From: Candidatus Auribacter fodinae
GTDB lineage: Bacteria > Auribacterota > Auribacteria > Auribacterales > Auribacteraceae
DNA: 64,000 bases
Assembly: GCA_003599815.1 (NCBI GenBank)
Contig: QZJZ01000035.1
Span: 1 to 64,000 of the forward strand
Reading direction: 5' to 3'
The notes beneath the pieces are model-generated. The model searched no databases, was not told the origin of the DNA, and saw only the letters and a list, made by a program, of their open reading frames with translations. A program made the translations under genes and the position numbers. Of the stretch, positions 27,307-39,400 are shown piece by piece (within the stretch, counting starts at the first letter, position 1; each line of letters starts with the position of its first letter).

Positions 27307-30195
27307 ATGTTTCGGTCGTTACATTCAAAAATAGTTGCCATATTTCTGCTGGTTATTGTTATCAGTACGATGACCGTCATGTTTTTTGTGAATAGAAAAA
27401 TATATGATGCGATGGTCAGTTCTGAAAATAAAGGCGCACAGAACCTCCTTGATGCCATTGCTCTCAATATCGAGGCGGAGTATGAAGGTATATTATCATA
27501 CAAGGAACGGGAAACAAGTGCGCGCAAGAAGAAACTGCAGGAAATTGTCACCAATGCCATCCACTCGTTTGATTCCTATTACATGATGTATGAGAACGGG
27601 CTGATTACCGAAGAGCAGGCCCGGCACTATGCATTGAAAGAGATTCAGCGCCTTCGGTTTGACGAAGGGTCAGGGTATATCTGGATAAACGATAACACGA
27701 TGCCGAGCCCGCGCATGATTATGCATCCGACCAATCCCTCCCTGAATGGGCGCCAGCTTGATGATGAGGAATTCAACTGTACTCTGGATGAAGGCGAAAA
27801 TTTATTTCGGCGAGCAGTGGAAGTGTGCCGCGAGAAAGGCAGTGGCTATATTGAATACCGCTGGCCAAAACCTGTTGGCGATGGATTATCCACTGAGAAA
27901 CCAAAAGTGTCGTATGTCTGCATATACAAAAAATGGGATTGGATAATCGGGTCCGGTATTTACATTGATGATATTGAAAGCACTATTTCGGAATTGCAGA
28001 ATGAGATGCTTGAAGAACTGCGAGGCGCGCTCAGGGATGTGCGGGTCGCTGAGAGCGGGTATGTTTTTGTCTTTAACGGCAAACGGGAAATGCTGGTTCA
28101 TCCCCGTTTTGTCGGTGTCGATTTTAATAAGATTTTTAATCCCATTTCCGGCAACCTGATTCTTGATGACCTTATGCAGGCGGCGCATACCCCGGAGAAA
28201 ACGCTGAATTATCTTTGGGAAAAACCGCCTCATCATACCGGTGAGTTCACGTTCTGGAAGCGGGCATTTGTCACTTATTTTGAGCCTTATGACTGGTACA
28301 TAGCATCGTCGGTGTACAGCGCTGATATTGAGAAACCGTCAAGGCTGATAACGAGAGAGATTTTCTATGTGACGTTGGTTTTGCTGTTTATAGCGTCGTG
28401 TGTGGCAGTTGTGTTTGCCGGATCTCTTACTAAACCGTTAAAACGGCTGGCTGAAGCGGCGGAAAAAATTAAGACGGATGGTATAGAAAAAGCGGAAATA
28501 CCTGTTACCGGAACTGTTGAAACACGTACACTGGGGCTCATACTGGATGAGATGATCAAATCAATTCTGGGTATGGTTGGAGAAAAAGAAAAATTGATGC
28601 AGGATCTCCAGCAGATTAATGAATCGCTTAACGAAACCAACTTAAAGCTTGCGGCTGAGATAAACGGTCGCTCCGCAGTGGAAGACGCCCTGCAGGAGAA
28701 CAGAGAAACATATAAAAGTATTGTGGAAAACAGCAAGGATGTGATTATGCTTGCTTTTTCCAACGGCTCGATTCTGTATGTGAGCCCGGCATGCAATGCG
28801 GTGTTAGGGTATGATCCGTCTGAACTTCAGGATACCTTGCTTCCGATTGCCCATCCCGATGACATTGAAATCGCGCGTTCAATATATAAACTCATGCAGG
28901 ATGGCAAGAGCGGGTCTGATATTGAGTATCGTATATGTACCAGTGATATGTCGGTAAAGTGGATATCCCAGTCATGGACACCTATATGGCAGGGAGATTC
29001 CATAGATTTCATTGTCAGCATTATCCGCGATATTACCATTCGTAAAAATATGGAAGAGGATCTGATCAACGCAAAGAAACTGGAGTCGATCGGTATTCTT
29101 GCGGGCGGCATCGCTCATGATTTTAACAACCTTCTCATGGCAATTTCAGGTAATATAGCGTTGGCTTTGATGGATATAGGCGATAAAAGCCCTACAAGCT
29201 CAAACCTTCGCAACGCCCAGAAAGCGGCTTCGCGGGCAAGCGAACTGAGCAGACAGCTTCTGACGTTTTCTAAAGGAGGAGCGCCTGTCAGAAAAATTGT
29301 GTCTATTTCGGATGTCGTTATGGAAGCTGTTAATTTTACTCTGAACGGATCGAATGTGAAATGTCAATTCAGCATTCCTGACGGGTTGTATCCGGTAGAA
29401 ATAGACCAGGGACAAGTCACACAGGTTATAAACAACCTGGTCCTGAACGCGCTTCAGGCTATGCCGGAAGGTGGAAACATTGAAGTAACCTGTTCCAACA
29501 TGGACGATACCGAAGCGTGCGGGTTTTCGATCAATACCGGAAAGTATGTGAAAGTCAGCATTCGTGATGAGGGAACAGGGATTGCCAGTGAACATCTTGA
29601 GCGGATATTTGATCCGTATTTCAGTACAAAAGAGAAATGTTCCATAAAAGGAACCGGGCTGGGATTAACGACGGTTTACTCTATCATGAAACGGCATAAC
29701 GGGCATATCGCTGTTGATTCCATTGTCGGACAGGGAACGACATTTACCCTCTATTTTCCTGCTTCTGAGAAATCAATCGAACCGCAATCAGATATTTCGC
29801 ACGTAGTCATGGGGAGCGGAAAGGTGCTGGTTATGGACGATGAAGAAATTGTCAAAGATGTGCTGGTGGATACTCTTGAACGTCTGGGATACTCCGTTAC
29901 CAGTGTGGATAATGGCAATTCAGCTCTTGAAGTATATAATCAGGAACTCCATTCCGGCACGCCGTTTGACGTGGTTATCATTGATCTGACTATCCCCGGA
30001 GGTATGGGCGGCAAAGAAACTGTCAGGCGGTTGAAGGAAATTGATCCCGGCGTTAAAGCCATTGTATCCAGCGGGTATTCCGACGATCCTGTCATGGCGC
30101 GTTATGAGGAATACGGGTTTAAGGGCTCTGTACATAAACCGTTTGATATGGAAGAATTAAGCATTACTCTCTCTTCTGTTATGCGTTCAGTTTGA
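27307..30195 (+). CDS. Hybrid sensor histidine kinase: tandem Cache, HAMP, PAS, kinase, receiver
   Basis: 962-residue inner-membrane kinase. The first membrane segment is residues 9-27. Two periplasmic Cache-type sensor domains follow: about 78-230, with GSGYIWINDN and WDWIIGSGIYIDDI, and about 234-345, with SGYVFVFNGKREMLVHP and YDWYIASSVY. The second membrane segment is about 350-370, then HAMP (370-420), a coiled coil, and a PAS domain (about 465-575, with SIVENSKDVI). His604 in LAGGIAHDFNNLLMAISG is the phosphorylated histidine. The ATPase boxes are NNLVLNALQAMP, DEGTGI and GTGLGL. The receiver domain (838-955) starts VLVMDDEE, with Asp893 as phospho-acceptor and Lys943 in HKPF. Ligand and output are unknown, and no DNA-binding regulator lies beside it. 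It is flanked by secreted-protein genes it might control, which is inference only. Confidence 0.93.
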   Translation: MFRSLHSKIVAIFLLVIVISTMTVMFFVNRKIYDAMVSSENKGAQNLLDAIALNIEAEYEGILSYKERETSARKKKLQEIVTNAIHSFDSYYMMYENGLITEEQARHYALKEIQRLRFDEGSGYIWINDNTMPSPRMIMHPTNPSLNGRQLDDEEFNCTLDEGENLFRRAVEVCREKGSGYIEYRWPKPVGDGLSTEKPKVSYVCIYKKWDWIIGSGIYIDDIESTISELQNEMLEELRGALRDVRVAESGYVFVFNGKREMLVHPRFVGVDFNKIFNPISGNLILDDLMQAAHTPEKTLNYLWEKPPHHTGEFTFWKRAFVTYFEPYDWYIASSVYSADIEKPSRLITREIFYVTLVLLFIASCVAVVFAGSLTKPLKRLAEAAEKIKTDGIEKAEIPVTGTVETRTLGLILDEMIKSILGMVGEKEKLMQDLQQINESLNETNLKLAAEINGRSAVEDALQENRETYKSIVENSKDVIMLAFSNGSILYVSPACNAVLGYDPSELQDTLLPIAHPDDIEIARSIYKLMQDGKSGSDIEYRICTSDMSVKWISQSWTPIWQGDSIDFIVSIIRDITIRKNMEEDLINAKKLESIGILAGGIAHDFNNLLMAISGNIALALMDIGDKSPTSSNLRNAQKAASRASELSRQLLTFSKGGAPVRKIVSISDVVMEAVNFTLNGSNVKCQFSIPDGLYPVEIDQGQVTQVINNLVLNALQAMPEGGNIEVTCSNMDDTEACGFSINTGKYVKVSIRDEGTGIASEHLERIFDPYFSTKEKCSIKGTGLGLTTVYSIMKRHNGHIAVDSIVGQGTTFTLYFPASEKSIEPQSDISHVVMGSGKVLVMDDEEIVKDVLVDTLERLGYSVTSVDNGNSALEVYNQELHSGTPFDVVIIDLTIPGGMGGKETVRRLKEIDPGVKAIVSSGYSDDPVMARYEEYGFKGSVHKPFDMEELSITLSSVMRSV

Positions 30196-30362
30196 CGTAC
30201 CTGTTGTTTTCTTTTTTACAATTCTGACAAAATCTCTGTTTGTAATCATGTTTTTTGCCATATGTCACTTGTTGCGCACGTTTGCCGCGTTGCTCCCGCA
30301 GAATCATTCCCTGCCCATTTCTTATAATTATTTTTGCCCCCAATAAATTGAGCTAAGATACT

Positions 30363-30391
30363 TTGATAAAAAGTATGAAATATGATAAAAT
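30363..30391 (+). promoter_or_regulatory. Sigma-70 promoter of the second giant gene
   Basis: TTGATA (30363-30368) and TAAAAT (30386-30391) with a 17-base spacer, each one mismatch from consensus. The predicted start near 30398 leaves a leader of about 95 bases. The gap 30196-30362 shows no gene. Confidence 0.65.
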
Positions 30392-30494
30392 AATATATGA
30401 TCAGAAAACTATTTTTATTCTGATGAATATCAGTTGGTTAATATTGTTTGATACTTGAAAAATTAATTTAATCTTCTATAGCGGGCGGAATAAA

Positions 30495-33400
30495 ATGAAA
30501 AAACAGTTTATTAGAATTGTGAGCATAATTTTAGCCCAGTCGATGGTTTTTAGTTCTCTTGTCTGGGCAGATCTGGACCCTGATTCAATAAAAATTCCTG
30601 AAAAAATAGGTTACATAAGGGATAAATATGTAAATCCTCAGGATACCCGTGTGGTTATCCATATTCAGGACGCCCACACCAATTATTCCGCTCAGAAGTA
30701 TTTATCGCAGATACTCGGATACCTGAACAGCGAATACAAAACGTCGCTTATCGGGCTTGAAGGTGCGGCGGGAGAAATAGATACATCAGAGTTTTCTGCT
30801 TTTCCAGATAAGGCTGTAAGGGAAAGTGTTGGAGAGTACTTTTTGAATACCGGACGTATCGACGGAGTAGAATATTACTCTATTGTCGAAAATTCTCCTT
30901 CCGGGCACGATGTCTACACCATAAACGGGTTGGAAACACGTGAATTGTACAGGAGTAACCTGTCAGCCTTTCTGAGCTCGCTTCCGTACCAGCAGAAATT
31001 GCTCGATTTCTGCAAGATGCAAAAGAAAAATTTAACGCAGATAAAGCTTGCCCTCTATCCGGCGCTGTTGATTGAGTTTGATGATCTGATTGAATCGTAC
31101 TATTTCTACAATATCCCGTTTTCCGATTTCTGTCATAAACTCTTCTATTTCTGCGAGAATAACCTCATCGAGTATGAGAGATACAAGCATCTGGGCGCGT
31201 TGTTCAACCTGATGAAACTTGAATCGTCGATCGACTTCAATAACCTTGAGAAAGAGCGGATAAATGCGATAAAACTTCTGCACACCAAATCGTTCCCGAA
31301 GGAACAGCATGTTTCTCTCCTGAATAAGGAAATAGAATTCCGCACTAAGAAAATATCGCCGTTGGAGTTCTATCTGTACCTGACGGATTTGTTTACAGAT
31401 TACAGCATAGACCTTGCTCAGTTCGAAAACCTGACTAAATACCTTGAGTACCTGCGGGTTTTCGAGGCGATAGACCAGAAGGAAGTGTTCGGCGAACTGT
31501 ACGCGTTTATTGAATCTGTCTATGATTCACTGATAGAGAACGATGACCAGCGTTTGCTCCATGACATTTCACGGTTTGTCAATCTTATCAATAAATTCCC
31601 TTCACTTGAGATTACCCACGAAGGTATAGCCGATTATTATGAGCTCCGTGAACGGTTGTCATGTTCTGCCATACAAAAATTTGTACTGGACAAAGGGCAT
31701 GAACTGAACCTGCCTGTTGAGGCAATACCGGATATTACCGAACTGGATCACAGCCTTGCAAGTTTCGAGGAATTTTACAGTGCGGCTTCGGAACGTGAAA
31801 ATGTTATGGTGCACAATGCGTTGCGTATGCTCGAGGAAAAGAACGGCAACGCTATTGTACTGGTAGCCGGTGGGTTTCATACGAGAGGAATTACCCGCCT
31901 GCTCAAGGAGAAAAACATATCGTATGTCGTGGTGACTCCCAAGATGGAAAACAACGCCACGATACCGTATCTTGATTTACTGCGCAATTATTATTCGCCG
32001 CTGGACGCTATGCTGATCGCCAATGTCAGTACCTTGAAAATAGCTTCGTGGTTAACCGCAGAACAACCGCTGGCGTATACCGAACGGGCTCAGTTTTTGC
32101 GCGATAAACTAAAATTGCTCCTTACCACGACAGCGGTGCATGCCGAATGGCGCAAACTGCGCGATCAGTATTCCGTGGAAGAACAGCACGCGATAAAACA
32201 GCCGTTGGAACAACAGATCAAATCCGCTGTCGACGCTCTTGTCCGTCAGGTTGGCTATGAGTCGCTTTTGAGTGTGAATTCGGTTGATATTGATATCAGA
32301 AATCAGGCGGTGGCAGTCAATATTTCTATAAACGGCCTGCCCGACACCATCACCGTGTCGCTTTCCGACAGCCCTGACCGCCTCCCTCTGCCCGTCGGGC
32401 TGGCGGAAAACATGCTTGAAGTTATACGATTCGGAACTGGCTTGACTACGCATATTTATACGCCAAACGGACATAGCCTCCTTGCTGAACAGTATGCGTT
32501 GCTCCGGCACGGTGTAATGCAGGCTGTATGGAATTCGCCTCTCACCAGCGGTGATATTGTTCGAGCGGTGCAACAGGCGTTTCCTGATATGCAATTGACC
32601 GGGAAGCGTATAGAGTCAATTATTGAAGATCTGGAAACCATGGGATTTATCGAAGCTTCGGCAACAGGGGTCTATTCCGTTTCAGAGACTCCGTTGAACA
32701 AAGCGGTTACTGCTCTGGTCATTCAATCTGTAGCGCGGCATGATAACGGGCAGTTTGAATCACGGATGCTGGAAACAGCTGTTCTGCCATCCGGACTGCG
32801 CTCCGTTCTGGAATCAGATAAGATCGGCGGGCTGATTATTGACCCGACATTGTCTCTGAACATAATTTATGATTTCGCGCAGGCGTTATCCGATCGTTCT
32901 CTTGCTGAGAAGTACCAGCCCGGAGCTGAAATACCGTTCTCGAACAATACCCGTATTACAATTACCCAGCCGGTCGGGCAGGAAACATATATTGTCTCTC
33001 TGTCAACCGTACCGGAACAGTACGCGACGGAAACTGATATAGCGCGGTCTATCATGGAAGCCTTTGAACTGAGCGGGCAGGGGCGGTCTCCGTATCAGGG
33101 CATCAACTGGATAGCCATGCAGATTCTTCGTGAAGCGCTTGGCCCGCAGATGGACACCACTGACATTGATTTTTCCGTTCTATCGTTGTCATATAAACTG
33201 ACTGATGAGGAAAAAACCGCTCTTATTGAAGCGATACTTGCGCGGGCGCCGTTGTCCGACCAACAGCGGGGCCTCATTGAAACCGAAATGCGCGGTATTC
33301 TCAACTTGAATGTCGATAAACCTGCCGCATATACGAAAAACGTTGCTCTGCTGTTGATGGGCAAGGAGTATCAAGCCTATTACCTGAAGGCATATCAGGT

Positions 33401-36400
33401 TCTGACCCTTATTAATCCTGACCTTAAAACGGGCGATCAGTTTGATGAATTGGTGAACAGGAGCATTGTCGGGCTGTATTCCTATTCTGAAGAGGGATAT
33501 AAGGACTGGCTTGCTCTTGTGCAGTCCGCTCTGCACAGCGCTCCTGAATCAGTGAATCGAACATTGTTCAATACTGCCGCGGCGGAACTGGTGGAAAAAG
33601 CGTTAGCCAACGGCAACTCCGGCAGTGAACTGCTTGCGGAAATTCAGGATGTTTTTACGCGAATGATTGTTGCCGGCGCCGCAGGATTAAGTTCGTATGA
33701 CTCTGCTATCCCATTGCTTGCATCGGAAAACCAGCGGACAACACTGCTCGACCAGATGGCCGCTGAGCGGCTCACTGCCCGATTTGTGTCTCAGGACAAG
33801 TCGTCAGGCGCGTCATTGACTGTCCTGCATAGAACGGATGAACAATCATATCTGGCGTATTCGGAAGAGTCTCATTCGTTATATACGATCAAGGTTGTGC
33901 CGTTTGATACGGAAAAATCAGCGTTCGTCTTTCCCGCCGGGCTGGCGAACACTGAATCAGAGTTCGCTGACGCGGGCGGGTTTGTCATAACCAGAATCAA
34001 TTCTGTGGATGCCGGGATTGCCGCAGATGCCCGGCAGTATCTTTATCACCAGTTACTGAAATCTTCATGGGAAGAATTCCTGAACAATGAGCAACTCCTG
34101 TCAACCCCTGTTGATATTAACACCGAGGCTTTTGCGGCGTCGAAAGTTGACGCGAAAAACGCGGTGCTCAGGGCATTAAATATGAGCCTTGACGGCATTA
34201 ATGCCCGTATCAGCGTCCTTGGCTCCAATACCGGGAGATTGCGTCAGGAATTGAGCCAGAAGCAGGATGCATTGCTTGCCATGCGGGAAGAACTTGAAAC
34301 TCTGGAAACAATGGATACCCAACGCGCGCAGATTTTTAGGGAAGCGCTCGATAAAATCGACAGGCAGGAACAGGAAGCCCGGCAAGTACTTCGAACCGGA
34401 TTGCCAACTGTGGAAGATTCGATATCCGCCTACCTTGCGTCACGGATGCTCAATTATCTGGTGGATGGATTGCTGATACAGCCTGACATGCGTGCCGTGG
34501 AAACCCAGCTTGCCCAGTGGATGGGTTTATATGATGTGCCTCAGGGAGTATCGTTAGCTCAAAATTTACTAAATTCTCCTGAAAAAGCGTTTTCATTACG
34601 CTATGAGTACATTATTTCGCCTCCGTTTGCCCGATCCCTGTATGAAGCATTGCCTGAAGGAACGCCTGATTCTGTCGTACGGAGTTTGTTTAATGTTCAG
34701 GACGGGCGTGTCGCTCTTTCTGAAAACCTGAAAAAGAAGATATACGAACGCCTTGCGTCAATGAACGGACAGCCTGTTTTAGCGCAATCCATAGCCGCAA
34801 TAATGACTATAAAGGAACTGGAACGCACCCGCGGGCCGCAGGATGCACGTCTTGAAATAGAGTCTTTGCGGTATCAGCTCCGCACGATAGCCAATACAGC
34901 ATTTCTCGAACAAACCGCGTCGCAGGATATATCCGGTTACAATACCGTTTCCGGCAAGTTCGAACAGACTGTTGTCGGAGGGTATACGGGCACATATTTC
35001 GATCATCAAAGAACTGAACTGTACAATCAGGCATCCGCCGATCGTCAAAAGGTGCAGGAACGTATTCGACAGCTTAAAGAACAGATTTCCGTTGCTCAGG
35101 AAGATATACAAAGGTCTGCGCAGGCTGTTGACGCGCAGACATCAAAACAGCGAGTCACCGCGTTGTACCTGCAATACCTCCAGCGCGCGTTTGTCGGACA
35201 TACAGTGGGGAACAGAAATATTCCCGGCTTAATAGAAGAAGTTGAAAATGGTACTTTGTTTGAGCAGATTATTGATCCGCTTTTGCTGACGTTGGATTCT
35301 GATAAAGCAAAAGCCGCATTGTACAGAAAAGCATTGGATTTCGCGATATATGATCAGATTGAGGCGGAAAAGGCCGCCTTGCCGGTTGTTTCTTCCTCAA
35401 CCCTTGCTGAGGTAGTGGTATCCCTCAGACAGATTGAAAGAACCTACCTGATGCGCAGTATGGCTCAGCCGGCTGAACAGCCGATGATATCGATTAAGGG
35501 GAGTACCCTTGCTCCGCAGTTCCTCCTGCATGGAGCGGATACAGCCGCTGAGTTTGCTCCTGCACAGAATATTCAAGGTAACGCCCGCATTAAACATCTT
35601 ATGGAAAACAGCCTGTATTATTTGTCAACGATAGACGCTTCGCTTGCACAACGCGTTTCGTCGGAAATGCGTATAGCGGTATCGTCTCTGGCGTTTCATC
35701 CGGCGACAGCATCTTTTCAAACCCAGCTTCAAAGCCAGTTTCGATCCACCATGACGCTTCTTATCGAAAAAAGCGTATATGAGTACGCCATGTCACTGAT
35801 TGAGTCTCAACCTGATGTCGCGGTAAAAATTATGGCGGCGGCAATAGCGCATGCCGGACAAATCGCGTACCAGAGCGGACAGGACTTCAGCACAGCGCAA
35901 GCCGTAGCGAACAGCGTGCTTGGAACGGATTTTCAAGGTATGCGCGATATGATCGCCTATGAGTCTAAGCTTGACCCTGCCGTGGTGTATGCCGCTCCAA
36001 TTACCGGAACTTTTAACCTTCCTGAATTTCTTGCAGACACTACTGTGTCGGTGGAATCAAAGTATCAATATGCGGTTGCGCGCCTATTCGGCACACAGGA
36101 TCTGAACAATTACATTGCCGAGCTGTTCAATGGCTTTGACCCGCAATCGAATGACGCTTCTTATGTCGCGTTGCTCTCACGTCTTCAGGATGTCATTGCT
36201 AATTATGCCGCACAGCTTGAAATGTCGCTGAAAAGTGTTGAAATGGCAGTCGGGCAGGATGGACAGCCCGTGTACGTTGTTACATTCCCGAATAAGCAGT
36301 CAGTATCGTTGACAGAAAAAGATTTTAACGCGTTTCAATCGTTGTTTTATAACGTATCGTCTTCATTACAGGGATATTATGTGCCGGGCAAAGGCATCGG

Positions 36401-39400
36401 GCTGATGGTACGCGGGACAGACGGGCAGTTTGTCCAGTTCCCTCCTGTGGTTCAGCCGTATACGACAGGCGAGAGGGTGAACACGGTACTTGAGCTAGCA
36501 CGTGTAAGAAGGCTGGAGGATGTGACCATAGATTCAGACGTGCGTGCGCAACTGTTATCCGTAATAAGCCCTCAGCGCGAAACGGGCGTCGAGTCGTTAC
36601 AATTATATGCTCAGCAAAGAGATGAGGCTGTCACTATTAAAGGTGTGTACGACGGTATCGCGTCTTTGATATCCGCTGAGAATCCTGGCGTTTGGAACAG
36701 CCTGCACCCGGCGGAACAGAAGGGGCTTGCGTCATTACTTTTGATAAATAATACGTTGCCGTTGAAATGGATAGGAATGGTCTCCGGTATATATGACGAA
36801 ACGGTTCCTGTGGCGGTCAACACGAGAGTCATGGAGCTTTACAAAGCCTATGCCGGAACCTCACAGGGTGCTATTGGTGTTGATGTTGTGCTTGAACTGA
36901 ATGATGTCATGAGCTCGCGTCTTTGGGATACCCTAAGCCCTCAGCAGAAACATGCTGTTTTCAGGGCGGTTGTGGCGAAATACGCGGATGATCTGAGCGA
37001 AACGCAAAAGGCCCAGCTTACCAAATATTACCAGTCTGTTGAGCCGGTATCCGCTTTTGCAGATGAGTCTCTTAGTGTTGAGGCGCTGGAATTTGTATGG
37101 AATATCACGCGCAGGCCGGTTGAATTGTCTGATGATGAACTTTTTGTGCGCGATGAATCAAACCGTATGCTCGCTTTGATTAACGCCGCTATCCAGTCAC
37201 GCGAACAGGTGGAAGATCCTGACCTGGCGCAAACATTGCCGGAAATACGTGCGCTGGAAACTCTAAGGAATGCGGTTGAAAATCTCAAGATTTCCATGAC
37301 AAACACGCTGGTTGACCGTTTTAATGAAGAATATGCCGGTATCTTTAAACTGGATGTCAGCAGGGCATTTATCGCTGAAAATACGGATTCGGTGCTTGCC
37401 TACCTTGATACGCTTCGCCAGCCTCTGGATCTTGACGCTGAGGCATATCCGGTTGCGGCTCAGTTACAGAAATTGCTTGATAGATACACTGCTATACGCA
37501 ATCTGTGGAACAGCGGCGATAGAACCGCTGCACTTGATCAGCTCAAAGCGTTGTCTTCCGAAATAAAACAGTTTGCGCCTACTGTTTCCTTTGCGGTACT
37601 GCGTTCGGAAGATATGTATGTTTTCGAGGATGACGTTCAGGTTCTGGAATCTATTATTGAATCAGGTGAATATTTTGCGGCTTATGAATTGTTTAACGGC
37701 TTCGACCGCCTGTTCGGCGAATTTTTAATGCAGGTTCCTGAACCGCTTGTGCCTGCCGGGATTCTGGCGTATCCGTCATTTGTGGTTGGCAACATACAGC
37801 CGCAACCGGGTGTGACGGAAATAACGGTACGGCTGAAACCGGAAGGTGAAAGACTGCTTCCGGGTGAATACGCGGATGAGATAGAACAAAATGTGTATAA
37901 TGAAGTGGGTATTGTATCGACTCGCGGTAATATTTATATCGGCGCGAGCAATATACTTGAGCCGTCGGAATCGTTTCCCGAGGATCATAAATCAGCGTTT
38001 TATGCCGCGTTTCGCTCGCGTGCTGACGGTATAACTCAACGACTCGCGCGTCTTGAAGCGGCGGGAATACCGGCTCTGGAACAGTTACTGCGATTTAAGA
38101 CTGACGTGCGGTTTTCCGAGTCTGAGAAAACAGCGCTCGGCGAGGGATTTACTGCTCAGAACGTTATGCTGGGCACGCAGGACTTCGGGCTAACCGTTCC
38201 TGTGGCGATGCATCCGGTGTTGTTCAGGGAAATGCAGAATAACCAGCTCAGGTTGTTCCAACTGCTCCAGACATATGTTGAGCAGGCCGCTTTTTTTGTA
38301 CATGAATCACCTAACCTTGACCTTGCGGAATCGATACTTTCCGAAGTGGAAAAAATCATCGGAAGCCTGACTCTTATTTCTCCGGTCTTGCGCAACAACC
38401 TTATTTTTGCTGTACGGCGTGACATTGAGGAAATCAGGGAGCGCAAAGAACAGTCTGACGCTGACCGGGCTGAAGACGCTGTTCTTATTCACCGCAGTGC
38501 GCGGGTAACGGCACCTCTGGCGCCGTCTATCGGGCGTAACCATAAAATCACCCGTATACTGAAAGGCGCGTTTGAGGATTTACAGCGTACTGTGAACGAA
38601 GGTTTTGCCGAAGAAGTGAAAAATTCTTTTTCTATCGTTGTCGGTAACCGCCCTGACAAGAACCCGCCGCCGAACACGGTATTTCTCAGCCCGAATTTCT
38701 TTGATATGCTGATGTATCTCGCTCAGGATGAAAAAACGATCGATTACGCGTCTGCATTGCTTGCCCGCCAGTTGTTTGACGCGTACAGGAACCGTCCCAG
38801 ATTACTGACAAACCTTGTGTTATCGAGTGTAAATGAGGGCGAAAATACACCGGAACGTTTTCTCATACCGGTTCAGATGACTGCCGGTGAGATCACCGAG
38901 AGTTTTTCCGGACAGGTCATTATGCCATTTGATATTTCATATGACAATTACGGGCGTCCGGTAGTAAATATGAACGGTTCTCAGACAATCACCGTGTTCA
39001 GGAACGGAGTTCCCGTTCAGGTGACTGACAGGAAAAACAGCGCGTCTGATGTGAATTTGTTTACAGGCAAACGAGTAGCGTCTGTCTTTATTGGCGATGA
39101 CAGCAGGGCGCGGGAAACAGTGTTTCCGCTCACGAGCGATGCGGGTATCCTACGTGATATCGGCTTTCGTCCGGTTCGAAATGAGCTGGGCAGTCTTATA
39201 GGGCTTGAAGCGTTATCCGATATTGAACATTGGATCGGAAGTATTTCCCCAGAAGATACGAGCGTTTATTTTCTGTCGAAAAACGGCAGGACAGTGGCGC
39301 TGGTTAAAGCGGATAAGGAAACAGATACCATATTCCCGCTGCTCCCTTCAGAACATCTGAACCCTCTGCTCGGCACAGACAACGATCAGGGTGCTCTGGA

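Noticed and set aside
27171..30343. Shared 14-mer TTGGGGGCAAAAAT (27171-27184, and inverted at 30330-30343), and CATATGTCACTTG near both
   Set aside because: Matches of this length are expected by chance in 64 kb, and the order and orientation of the two words differ between the sites.
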